In this document: positions 56,784-64,000 of the stretch, piece by piece
How positions within the stretch are numbered: the stretch's first letter is position 1
Layout of the letters: each line of letters opens with the position of its first letter
NCBI RefSeq assembly: GCF_000419605.1
Contig: NZ_ATTI01000001.1
Location: 1,029,501-1,093,500, forward strand
DNA: 64,000 nt
Direction of reading: 5' to 3'
Source of the DNA: Sphingomonas phyllosphaerae 5.2
GTDB lineage: Bacteria > Pseudomonadota > Alphaproteobacteria > Sphingomonadales > Sphingomonadaceae
Program-made: the position numbers and the translations under genes
Notes under the pieces: model-generated
Told to the model about the DNA's origin: nothing
Seen by the model: the letters and a program-made list of their open reading frames with translations, nothing else
Database searches by the model: none

Positions 56784-57491
56784 CTACGAACGGCCCTCAT
56801 ACGGGAGGACGTGGCGAGCCTCGAAGAACCTAACGTGCCTCAGCTTCGCCCGCCGACATGCTCGCTCCCAGAGCAACCGGATGTTTGCCACCGGCATGGA
56901 GAAGACTCTCGGGCTCGTCTTGGCCAACGAACGCATCGCCTCCACGGCCGCGTCGCTCAGCGGGGCGCTCCGGACGATCGGTCCCGTACTGCGCTGCCGG
57001 ATATGTATGACCGAACGGTCCAACTCGACGTCTCGCCATTGAGCGGACGTCAGGGCACCGCGAGGAAGGCCGGTTTCGGCCGCCACCGTCACCAAGGCCT
57101 TCATGATAGGCGCCTTCTCCAAAGCCGCTTGAAGGGCCGCCAACTCCCCCCGTGTCAGCTTGCGGTCCTTCTCGGCCAGCTCGACGTCCAAGGCCGGGTT
57201 TGCTGGGAGACTGAGTCCGTAGGTCCGGCGTACCGCTTCGTAGGAAAGGCGGACGATCCGAAGGTCGTTCTGCACTGTCGCGACGCAAACCTGATCTAGT
57301 CGCCTATCGCTCCACTTCTGAAGGTCCGACGTCGAGAGCTTTGCGACCCGGATGCGTCCTAATGGCGAGGCTTTGATGAGGGCCGCGCCTCGTCGCCGCC
57401 ACTCGGGGGCATCGCTCTCACAGAGATAGTGATCGATAGCCGCCGCTCCGGTAAGTCTCTTCAGCTCCGACGTAGAAGGTTCGTTGCGCAT
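56784..57491 (-). CDS. Truncated tyrosine-recombinase integrase, probably inactive
   Basis: 235 residues. Core-binding helices (about 40-110) and the catalytic domain start are recognisable: Arg144 in TGLPRGALTSAQWRDVEL is the first catalytic Arg. The usual HxxR (FHDLRH) reads FFEARH, so the His is Phe223 with Arg226 kept, the beta-hairpin lysine is absent, and the protein stops eight residues later, before the GH-box and the nucleophile Tyr. It is therefore degenerate. The start has AAAGGGGACC. It ends the prophage on its left side. Confidence 0.75.
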   Translation of the reverse strand: MRNEPSTSELKRLTGAAAIDHYLCESDAPEWRRRGAALIKASPLGRIRVAKLSTSDLQKWSDRRLDQVCVATVQNDLRIVRLSYEAVRRTYGLSLPANPALDVELAEKDRKLTRGELAALQAALEKAPIMKALVTVAAETGLPRGALTSAQWRDVELDRSVIHIRQRSTGPIVRSAPLSDAAVEAMRSLAKTSPRVFSMPVANIRLLWERACRRAKLRHVRFFEARHVLPYEGRS

Positions 57492-57631
57492 GATGGTCCC
57501 CTTTCGAGGGCTACGTGCGCAGAACCGACAACACGTGCAAGTGCAACAAGAGTCCTGAAAATGGACGTTAAAGTATCCTCCACAGATCGATAAGTTCGCC
57601 AAGTGTGGAGCATCAACGAATTTGCTTGCGG

Positions 57632-57644
57632 TAACCTTTGGTTA
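57632..57644. promoter_or_regulatory. Small palindrome between integrase and forward genes
   Basis: TAACC-TTT-GGTTA lies between the integrase start (57491) and the forward gene at 57715. Its position suits a repressor or promoter-control site of the prophage. Only one copy was found. Confidence 0.3.
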
Positions 57645-57714
57645 ACTCTAGGCATCTAGCGTCGGTTCCGCGCATGACAGCGTAAACGACTTCTACTTGG
57701 GACGGGGCAACGGA

Positions 57715-57870
57715 ATGAAGATCGACGAGGGGACGATGGGCCTGGTGGACGGAGAGGCGACCATCATGGGGGACGGAGTGGCTGTCGTTGTGCAGCGAGA
57801 CGATAAGGGCTGCGTCCACAACGTCGTATTGCAACGGGCAGATCTTGAAGCACTTTTAGCGGCGCTCTGA
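57715..57870 (+). CDS. Small prophage protein, 51 residues
   Basis: Starts MKIDEGTMGLVDGEATIMG and ends with VHNVVLQRADLEALLAAL; compact, with alternating beta-type sequence and a terminal helix and no signal peptide. Codon use is gene-like and the frame ends just before a strong terminator region. Function unknown; similar short proteins are frequent near phage regulatory regions. Confidence 0.6.
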   Translation: MKIDEGTMGLVDGEATIMGDGVAVVVQRDDKGCVHNVVLQRADLEALLAAL

Positions 57871-57999
57871 CGCCACAAGACCTAATCGGGCCGTCGAGGG
57901 ACCAGGCGGCCCGCATAGACCCTGAAGACCACGGCGAGCTGCAACTAGGCCGGGGCTATGGGAAAGACGGGCGGACGGACCCCGCATCGTCGACAGAGA

Positions 58000-58028
58000 G
58001 GGCTCCGGGCTGCAACCGGGGCCCTTTT
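58000..58028 (+). terminator. Intrinsic terminator after the small prophage gene
   Basis: GGGCTCCGG, 7-base loop, CCGGGGCCC, then TTTT. Stem of nine with one mismatch pair, correctly placed for the gene at 57715. Confidence 0.7.
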
Positions 58029-58099
58029 CGCGTGACTGCCTAGAGAGCTGAGCATCGATCCGCCCGTCTCGCGCGTTCGTGTCGAGATTGGAAACTCAC

Positions 58100-58312
58100 A
58101 TGTACGAAGACCCGAAGTTCTGCCGCGAGCGGGCCAGCCGAGAGCGCCTCGCCGCCGCCGACACCAGTCTCATGCAGGCAAAGGGACGTCACCTTCATGC
58201 GGCCGTGTCGTGGGATCGGATGGCGGAACGAGGAGAGGCCCACTTGCGGTCGAAGGCGCGTCGGCTGTTGGTCGAGGCGCAAGTCGCTGAAGCGGGAGTG
58301 GCTGCGGCATAG
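58100..58312 (+). CDS. Small charged prophage protein, 70 residues
   Basis: MYEDPKFCRERASRERLAAADTS and on: helical, rich in Arg, Ala and Glu, with AAVSWDRMAERGEAHLR in the middle. No known motif. The ATG at 58100 is preferred to a GTG seven codons upstream. It lies between two terminators, so it may be expressed alone. Confidence 0.6.
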   Translation: MYEDPKFCRERASRERLAAADTSLMQAKGRHLHAAVSWDRMAERGEAHLRSKARRLLVEAQVAEAGVAAA

Positions 58313-58317
58313 ACGAG

Positions 58318-58353
58318 AAAAAAGCCCCTCGGGCCGCAAAGGGCTCAAGGGGC
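58318..58353 (-). terminator. Intrinsic terminator of the prophage late operon
   Basis: Read on the minus strand: GCCCCT...AGGGGC stem, then TTTTTT. It is 15 bases past the stop of the 722-residue virion protein. The forward gene ends at 58312, so it may also serve the other strand less well. Confidence 0.75.
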
Positions 58354-58367
58354 AGGGGGCATGGCGA

Positions 58368-60536
58368 TCAGTAGTCTCGTTCGTCCTCGTAAGGCTCGTG
58401 TTGGCCTGACGGGAACTCACCGGGCTCTTCGCCCTTCACGTTCATAGCGGCACCCTTCGTCCCGAAGACGCCCATGCGGTGCAGCCGGTCCGCAAAGTCC
58501 CGATCGCGCTGGGCGACCTCCGAAACGTCGTTGACGAACGCACGCAGCCGCTCAGGGTTTTCCTCTGTCACGAAGCGGGCCACCTGGTCCTTCATGGACT
58601 GACGGCGCCCTCGGGTAACGCCTGTCTGCACGAGGTTGGCCGCACGTGCCACCATGGCCGAGGGGGTGACAGGCGGGATCGGAAGGGCTCCAAGCGTCTG
58701 GTCCATGTCGGCGTCGAACTGCTGACGATCAGCGGTGCGAGAGTTGCCGTAGGCTTCTCGCCAGAGGATGTTGCTCTGATGCTCAGCCTCAAGGCGATCT
58801 TGAAGCCCAGAGACCGCGTCTGGTCGATCCGGCATCATCTGCTGGATAGCCGTTTGCTTCTGGTCTGGGCCCAGCATCCGCCGCACGTTACCGGCCACGT
58901 CGCCAGTCGGGTGCGCCGAGCCAAACTCGCTTGCCCGGTCGCCCAAAGCCGTTCGGGCGCCGATCGCCCATGCTTCGCGAGCATTGTCTTGCGGCATCTG
59001 GCGGGCTTGAGCGGCGATGTCAGGACCAGTGAGTTTGTCGACAACCTGTCCGTTCTGGAAGGCGTCGCGCATCCCCATCTCGTCGGCGTACATCTCGGTC
59101 ACGTCGCGATAGGCGCCGTTCTGGTTTGCAAGCTCGTCACGGAGGTCGCCGGCTCGGGCGTTGATGTGGACCGAGTCCGTGGTGTTGGTCGGTCGGCCGC
59201 CGGGGAACGATGCGGGGCGCATACGGTCCTGGGCGTTGTCGCGCATGGCACGGATGACCTGGTCGAAACCCTCGGTCGAAAGAGACTGATAGGCCTCTGG
59301 ATCGAGCATCCCGTCGTTCCGCATCACGAAGCCGATGGCCTCGGGGTTGCGTTGGGCGTTGCGGATGTTGCGGACCGCATGGGGCACGGCGGCCTGGAAG
59401 GCCGGCGTTTGCATGATGCCGCTAATCTCAGGCGTGAGGACCATCGGCTGCGCGTAGGCCTCAGCGTACATCGGGCCTGCCTCTCGGCGGGCTCGTTCGC
59501 CGTAGCCTTGATACTGTCCAACTGGATCAGGCGAGAGGTCCCCCATCGTGTCAGCGATATGCTGGCGGATGCGAGTTGCCTCCTGGGCCTTACGGGCATC
59601 GAGCCGCTCTCGGACCATCGTCTGACCTGGTCCCATGCCGCGCGACGCCCAGCCCGTGGTGGCCCTCATGGGCTCGCTGACGTCGCCCAGCATTGCAGGG
59701 ACGCCAAGGGCACGGCGGCGCTCCACCTCGGCCAGAAGGGTCTCAGGGGTTGCGGAGGCGCCCTGTTGTCCGAAGCCAGCGGCGACATGGCCTTCGTTCA
59801 TGCGGGTGTCCATGAACCGGGCTGCTAAGCGCCGCTGAGCGTCCTCCGGGGTGCGCAGCGGATGCCGCATAACCGCGCGAGGCACGTTGGCGAGGCGCCG
59901 CACTGCCCCATCCACGCCTGGAAGGGCTTGGCGGGCAATTCGACCCACACGGACCGCGCCGGCCGCCACCGGGGACATAGCGCCCCCAAGGACGCCACCC
60001 GCTGCCATGCCCTTCGCTGCGTTGGTCGCCCGGTCTCCCAGGCTGTCACCTTCGCCGGCACCGGCTACGGCACCGTACCCAGCGCCCACAGCGGCCCCGT
60101 GGAGCACCTTAGTTGCCATCCCGGCCCCAGAGGCCACGCGGCCCGCTGGAAGCGCCAGAGAGGCCCCAGCGCCCGTCAGAGTGGACCCCCACGCGAGGTA
60201 GGGGTGCTCCTTGTCGTACTGGGCCTGATTGCGACGAAATTCCCGGCGGCCCTTGTTCCAGGCCTCGCCGATCGGCTGGCCCCTTACGGCCGCCTTCGCG
60301 GCATCGGGTATCGCGGCAATCTCATCGCCGAAGTTCGGGACGAAGTTGTCGATGGCGTCGCCGAGGAAGTCGCCGGCCGTCTGCCAACCGGATCGCGGTT
60401 TGCGTCCTGCTTCCTCTGCGGATGAACCTTGGCGCTGCTGCCATATCTTTCGAGCGGTGGCGGCGGCGGCCTTCGGGTCGCTGGTTTGGATGTCGACTTC
60501 GCTGCCGTCCGGGAGCCTGATGGTCGTCGTGCTCAT
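58368..60536 (-). CDS. Large prophage virion-type protein (722 residues)
   Basis: N-terminal charged part (about 1-60), then a Gly/Ala-rich zone with membrane-like character (VASGAGMATKVLHGAAVGAGYGAVAGAGE, near 135-200), then a long alpha-helical, Arg/Gln-rich C-terminal part. This is the look of internal virion or DNA-ejection proteins of podovirus-type phages, which insert into the membrane on infection. I do not see an enzymatic motif. It overlaps the start of the next gene by ATGA coupling and is the last gene of the reverse block. Confidence 0.6.
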   Translation of the reverse strand: MSTTTIRLPDGSEVDIQTSDPKAAAATARKIWQQRQGSSAEEAGRKPRSGWQTAGDFLGDAIDNFVPNFGDEIAAIPDAAKAAVRGQPIGEAWNKGRREFRRNQAQYDKEHPYLAWGSTLTGAGASLALPAGRVASGAGMATKVLHGAAVGAGYGAVAGAGEGDSLGDRATNAAKGMAAGGVLGGAMSPVAAGAVRVGRIARQALPGVDGAVRRLANVPRAVMRHPLRTPEDAQRRLAARFMDTRMNEGHVAAGFGQQGASATPETLLAEVERRRALGVPAMLGDVSEPMRATTGWASRGMGPGQTMVRERLDARKAQEATRIRQHIADTMGDLSPDPVGQYQGYGERARREAGPMYAEAYAQPMVLTPEISGIMQTPAFQAAVPHAVRNIRNAQRNPEAIGFVMRNDGMLDPEAYQSLSTEGFDQVIRAMRDNAQDRMRPASFPGGRPTNTTDSVHINARAGDLRDELANQNGAYRDVTEMYADEMGMRDAFQNGQVVDKLTGPDIAAQARQMPQDNAREAWAIGARTALGDRASEFGSAHPTGDVAGNVRRMLGPDQKQTAIQQMMPDRPDAVSGLQDRLEAEHQSNILWREAYGNSRTADRQQFDADMDQTLGALPIPPVTPSAMVARAANLVQTGVTRGRRQSMKDQVARFVTEENPERLRAFVNDVSEVAQRDRDFADRLHRMGVFGTKGAAMNVKGEEPGEFPSGQHEPYEDERDY

Positions 60537-61273
60537 CGGACCGGGTTCCCGTTGACGTCATAGACCGCACGGCCCGGAGCGGCGCGTCTGGTCACCGACT
60601 GGGGCGGGGTACGAAGGGCCGGCTTCTTGACCCCTTGTCGGTAATCCATGGCCTCGTTGACCGTCTTCTCTTGCCGCGTCGCTACCTGCTCATACGAGAG
60701 ACCGTGAGGACCTGGGGCCGAGATGCTACCGAAGCGATTGATCCACTGCGCCTTCAGGCTAGCCCGGTGTTCCTCTATGGCGCCCTGACGAGCGGCGTCG
60801 TCGAGGATGCGGAGGTTTTCCTTGCGACCCTTGTAGTCACTGACGCCGGACATGCGCATGAGGGCGGTGTCTTTGTCGGACGACGAGCCCTTCATCTGCT
60901 GTGAGCCGGCAAGGGCAACTTGAGCGCTGACGGTTTTCAGCCGATCACGAGCATCCATGGTCTTGTTCGACACGAACGCCCGGAGGGGCGTGCCGAGGAA
61001 CCCCCCGACCTTGTCGAGAAAGTCGCCGTCCTGCTCGGGCGTGATTGCATCGAGGTAGCCGGCCTTAGATGGGCTGGTTCCCATATCCTCTACGGCCTGA
61101 CGAGTGGCCGCGTAATCCCGCCGTGCCCTACGTTCGGTTTCCGCCTTGGCCGTGGAGTCCCGGAGCATCATCATATCCTGCTGCGTCGTCTTGGCGCGAG
61201 CTGGTACGGTAGCGGCCTTGGCCGATGCGGCGGTCGCGAATGGAAGCGCGGACCACCAGTTGTCGTCTGCCAT
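60533..61273 (-). CDS. Prophage structural protein (246 residues)
   Basis: MADDNWWSALPFATAASAKAATVPARAK at the start, then helical with many Arg, Gln and Ala; central LDKVGGFLGTPLRAFVSNK. No known domain. Overlaps neighbours at both ends by a few bases, so it belongs to the same virion block and is probably an internal or tail-associated protein. Confidence 0.55.
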   Translation of the reverse strand: MADDNWWSALPFATAASAKAATVPARAKTTQQDMMMLRDSTAKAETERRARRDYAATRQAVEDMGTSPSKAGYLDAITPEQDGDFLDKVGGFLGTPLRAFVSNKTMDARDRLKTVSAQVALAGSQQMKGSSSDKDTALMRMSGVSDYKGRKENLRILDDAARQGAIEEHRASLKAQWINRFGSISAPGPHGLSYEQVATRQEKTVNEAMDYRQGVKKPALRTPPQSVTRRAAPGRAVYDVNGNPVR

Positions 61274-62199
61274 TATGGCTTGATCCTTATAGAGCCGTCT
61301 GGGGCTACGATTTTGGCGCCGCTCGGAAGGGCGTCGAACTCCGCTCGCGACTTAGGTGCGTTGATGCCTTTGCGGGCGCTTGGGGGAGCCTGACGGAGGC
61401 GCTGGGCGCCCTGAGCTACCCTCGCGGCCCCCTGAGCCACACGGGCATCGCCCTGCGAAACTCGCTGGCTGCCCTGTGTTTCGGTCACGCGCTTATGGCG
61501 CATGTCCTCTTCGAGCTTGGCGTCGTCGCGCTTCTGGTTGAGCGCCTGGTTGACGTCGAGGCCCATCATGCCCCCGAGAGTGCCGTAGGTCTCATCCCAC
61601 TCCGTCGGCATCCCGGTCGTGTCCAAGCCGTACGCCGTGGCGTTCGCGAAGAGGGATCGGTAAGCGGCGGGCCGATCACGTGGCGGGAGCTGGGCGACAG
61701 AGGCCAAGGCCCGAGCGCGCATGTCCTGTGTGGTCTTGAAGTCCGGCCGGTTCTTGGCGGCGGAGTCGCGCTCGGCGGCCTGTCGGAACACAGGAACCTC
61801 GCGAACCGTCCGCTCGCCCGTGCGGCGATCGGTCCGTATCTCGAAGCGGTCGCCAGGGCCCCCATAGGTGATGTCGGGGCGCTGCTCCTCGCGGAGCTGC
61901 TTGGTTCGCCCTGCGATTGTTTGGGCCGCTGCGCCTAGACCGTCGCCGAAGTTCTGGCCCGCGAAGAAGCCTGCACCGATGCCAGCCAGGGTCTCGGAAA
62001 TGTGTTCCTTGTCCCAGATCGTCGACTTCTTTCGCGGTGGCGGCGTGGGGAGTGACTGGGCAAGCGGTGCGGCCGGCGTTGTCGGGAGGAGCGCTGGAGC
62101 ACTGAAGGTCGACGACATGGCGGCGGGTGGTGCCATGCGGGGTGGTTGGTACTGGAAGCCCGACAAGGGTGATCCAGAAGGGATGGTGGGGTCGATCAA
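61273..62199 (-). CDS. Prophage structural protein (308 residues)
   Basis: TTG start overlapping the upstream stop (TTGA) with AAAGG before it; a longer frame reaching 62403 would run through the upstream gene and is rejected. Pro/Ala-rich start, then HISETLAGIGAGFFAGQNFGDGLGAAAQTIAGRTK, a Gly-rich helix, and near the end repeated (R/D)VAQGAARVAQGAQR units. The repeats suggest a coiled or fibre-type part. Function unknown but typical of virion operons. Confidence 0.55.
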   Translation of the reverse strand: MIDPTIPSGSPLSGFQYQPPRMAPPAAMSSTFSAPALLPTTPAAPLAQSLPTPPPRKKSTIWDKEHISETLAGIGAGFFAGQNFGDGLGAAAQTIAGRTKQLREEQRPDITYGGPGDRFEIRTDRRTGERTVREVPVFRQAAERDSAAKNRPDFKTTQDMRARALASVAQLPPRDRPAAYRSLFANATAYGLDTTGMPTEWDETYGTLGGMMGLDVNQALNQKRDDAKLEEDMRHKRVTETQGSQRVSQGDARVAQGAARVAQGAQRLRQAPPSARKGINAPKSRAEFDALPSGAKIVAPDGSIRIKP

Positions 62200-63194
62200 G
62201 ATTTGCTGCCTTTCGGGGCGCTGAGGCCCGTGTAGATGGACGCTCCCGTCGCCGCGAGGCCGGCGAGCTGGCCTAGGATCGACTGGGACTGCGTGCTCTT
62301 GGAGGTGCCTGAGCTGGTGCCCGACTGTCCCCACTGGTTGCCGGCGACGAGCTTGGCGTAGCGGTCCAGAAGGTCCGTCGCGCGAGTGTCCTCGCCCTGC
62401 CACTTGGAGAAGTCGGCGGTGAGCTGGCCCTGTCGATCGGCCTGGTCGGCCTGGTTCGCGCCGCTGATGGCGTCGTAGGCGCCGTAGGCCGCCGCATCGG
62501 ACTTGCCGAGCGCATCGACCCCGAAGGACGCAAGGTTCCCGTAGGAGCTGGCGGCCTGGCCCATGGCGGACAGGTTCATGGACCGATCGCCCTGAGCGAG
62601 CGATAGGCCCCGGTCGTAGGCGTCGCCTCGGATTTGGGCCGAGATGTCGCCGATACGATCCGCCGCGCCTCGCTGCGCGACGCCGGAAGCAACGCCAGCT
62701 CGCGAGGAGTTGATGTTGCCGGACGCGGAGGCCGCCCGGTCGATGCCGGGGAGGACGTTCTCGGACAGGTTGCGGGTCACGTCGCGAGCGTTCGCGTCGA
62801 TCATCCCGGAGATTGCCGGATTGTTCGCGTAGGCCGTCGCAGCGGCGATGTTCGCCTCGGTCGGGTCCTGTCCTGCCATCGTCGCGAACTGGTCGAGCGT
62901 CGAGCCCGCCTTCGCGCCGTAGCCGGCCATCTGGGACCCAAGGTTCCCCAAGGTCGTGGCGGTGTTGAGGCCCTGCCCGGACGCATAGGCCTTCAGCTTC
63001 GCGAGGGCGTCCTTGGCCTCCGAGCTCATCCCGGCGTAGGTGTTGCCCTGGTAGTAAGGGCTGTCCTTCGAGGAGGCGTAGATGCCCTTCGCGGCGCCGA
63101 AAGCGTCGTTTAGGTAGGGCGCTTGGAAGCTACTGGGGCCCGTGTCGAACTTCTCGTTCGTTTTGGTCGAAGTGGAGCCGGAGAAAAGGCCCAT
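62196..63194 (-). CDS. Prophage structural protein (332 residues), tail-type
   Basis: MGLFSGSTSTKTNEKFDTGPSSFQAPYLNDAFGAAKGIY matches the layout of a set of phage proteins that begin with a Ser/Thr-rich head and PYLxxAF motif. The rest is a long Ala/Gly/Gln helix (ANIAAATAYANNPAISGMIDANARD; SGNINSSRAGVASGVAQRG) as in internal-core or tail-needle-related proteins. The ATG at 63194 follows AGGAATACT; an upstream start at 63257 overlaps the next gene. No enzymatic motif. Confidence 0.6.
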   Translation of the reverse strand: MGLFSGSTSTKTNEKFDTGPSSFQAPYLNDAFGAAKGIYASSKDSPYYQGNTYAGMSSEAKDALAKLKAYASGQGLNTATTLGNLGSQMAGYGAKAGSTLDQFATMAGQDPTEANIAAATAYANNPAISGMIDANARDVTRNLSENVLPGIDRAASASGNINSSRAGVASGVAQRGAADRIGDISAQIRGDAYDRGLSLAQGDRSMNLSAMGQAASSYGNLASFGVDALGKSDAAAYGAYDAISGANQADQADRQGQLTADFSKWQGEDTRATDLLDRYAKLVAGNQWGQSGTSSGTSKSTQSQSILGQLAGLAATGASIYTGLSAPKGSKS

Positions 63195-63204
63195 CTGAGT
63201 ATTC

Positions 63205-63777
63205 CTATTTACGCTTGGCGCGGCGATCGGCGGCGACCTGTGCATGCTCATCCGCAATCATGGCCTTGCGATCGGCTTCGATCCGTTCCGGCGTGGGAAC
63301 GAATGGCTTGGCGTGATCGTCGTCGTCCAACTCAGGAAGGCCAACGGTTTCAGGGTTCCGCTTCCGGCCGGGATTGGCGCGGGCAAGATCATCCCACGCT
63401 TCGTAGGCCATCCACGAGGCCTTCGGTCGAACTGGCAGCGTACCATCTGCACACATCGTCAGTGCAGGACGCCCGAAGCCGAGCCGGTCGACCTGTTTGC
63501 GGACCCAACCGTCTACCATTTGGTTCGCGGGCCTTCGCAAAAGCGTTGCGATCGTCAAGGCGCCGAGGGTCGACACAATGGTCAGCCGCTCGGATATACC
63601 GTCCGTACGGAAGATGTGGAGCCGGAGATGCTGGCGGTCGAAGCACGAGAGGTGCCGCTTGTTGGTGAGGGCTCTCTGGGAGGCGTAAAGGTCCTTGGCG
63701 ACCCACCAGACCTCGCCGTCTATGATGACGACGCGGATTGGCTTCTTGCCGAAGAGTAGAGTTTGTTCTGTGGTCAT
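63205..63777 (-). CDS. Prophage BRO-N domain protein
   Basis: 190 residues. N-terminal LFGKKPIRVVIIDGEVWWVAKDLY is the signature start of BRO-N/antirepressor proteins, followed by KRHLSCFDRQHLRLHIFRTDGISERLTIVSTLGALTIATLLRRP, and a charged C-terminal tail. BRO-N proteins bind DNA and often act as phage antirepressors, but here the gene sits inside a structural block. Overlaps the preceding small gene by ATGA. Confidence 0.7.
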   Translation of the reverse strand: MTTEQTLLFGKKPIRVVIIDGEVWWVAKDLYASQRALTNKRHLSCFDRQHLRLHIFRTDGISERLTIVSTLGALTIATLLRRPANQMVDGWVRKQVDRLGFGRPALTMCADGTLPVRPKASWMAYEAWDDLARANPGRKRNPETVGLPELDDDDHAKPFVPTPERIEADRKAMIADEHAQVAADRRAKRK

Positions 63778-63977
63778 GTTTGTTCACGGTGAGAGGATGC
63801 GGCCCGCTCGGCCCAAAGGCGCTTTTCGTCCGCCACGGGGCCGCCATTGGTCGTAAGTCGCCCCACCGCCGCAACGTCGGCGAAGAGCGATCCGGGCGCG
63901 TCGGGAGGTGCGGTTCGGAGCCTCTTGTCCTGCTGAAGCAGCCAGCCGCGCAGCTTCCGGTTAGGCCAGCACGTCAT
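63774..63977 (-). CDS. Small prophage protein (67 residues)
   Basis: MTCWPNRKLRGWLLQQDKRLRTAPPDA and a short charged tail; no known motif. Coupled by ATGA to the BRO-N gene downstream and, in the same way, to a partial gene upstream, which supports its being real. Confidence 0.55.
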   Translation of the reverse strand: MTCWPNRKLRGWLLQQDKRLRTAPPDAPGSLFADVAAVGRLTTNGGPVADEKRLWAERAASSHREQT

Positions 63978-64000
63978 GCGTTCTTCGGCGAGCGCACGGG
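63974..64000 (-). CDS. C-terminal end of a further prophage gene (partial)
   Basis: Only eight codons and a stop (ending SPKNA, TGA at 63974-63976) are visible. The ATGA overlap with the 67-residue gene follows the pattern of the block, but the frame is too short to confirm. Confidence 0.3.
   Translation of the reverse strand, partial: PVRSPKNA

Overview
The window reads as a GC-rich alphaproteobacterial chromosome, most likely Sphingomonas or a close relative. The main reasons are three large TonB-dependent receptors of the sphingomonad style sitting beside sugar hydrolases and MFS permeases, REP-type elements with the core TCATTGCGAG...GCAATCC, and tightly packed operons with ATGA/GTGA overlaps. 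This is a judgement from pattern and not from a search. No rRNA, tRNA or CRISPR was seen.

Layout. 0-4.6 kb: the edge of a minus-strand gene (possibly a cytochrome P450), two short-chain dehydrogenases (one a predicted lipoprotein), a hemerythrin-domain protein with a 34-residue acidic peptide gene behind it, and a FadR-type GntR regulator. 4.7-16 kb: a carbohydrate-use operon (TonB receptor, GH39-like hydrolase, MFS, RhmD-like acid-sugar dehydratase, beta-hydroxyacid dehydrogenase, a 749-residue exported protein of unknown function, second MFS), preceded by a perfect TGGT-N3-ACCA palindrome that fits the neighbouring GntR protein. 16-21.4 kb: a GH26-like exported hydrolase with more AT-rich DNA, about 1 kb of apparently decayed sequence, and a second TonB receptor. 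21.4-28.5 kb: a tandem 9-bp repeat, then a complete tripartite RND efflux operon (outer-membrane factor, adaptor, pump) divergent from a LysR regulator. 29-37.8 kb: a LacI regulator, MFS, GH43 xylosidase-like enzyme, CE1-type (feruloyl) esterase and a third TonB receptor. The palindrome GGTAACGTTACC stands before both the MFS and the third receptor. This set suggests arabinoxylan or xylo-oligosaccharide use.

37.9-56.3 kb: a GntR regulator followed by a large cluster whose overall pathway I cannot name: exported amidohydrolase, MFS, Fe-type alcohol dehydrogenase, aldehyde dehydrogenase, PQQ dehydrogenase plus cytochrome c; then a crotonase and a class III CoA-transferase facing a second PQQ dehydrogenase plus cytochrome c; then exported SMP-30 lactonase-like, Dabb-like and bicupin proteins facing another MFS and an exported cupin. 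A repeated site, TCATAT-N3-ATATGA and variants, lies in each promoter region of this cluster and also before the feruloyl-type esterase, so I infer one regulon. Much of the chemistry is predicted to be periplasmic. This is the best candidate here for an undescribed system.

56.3-64 kb: one end of a prophage, with a truncated and probably inactive tyrosine integrase, two small forward genes, and a translationally coupled reverse-strand block of virion-type proteins and a BRO-N protein that runs off the right edge.
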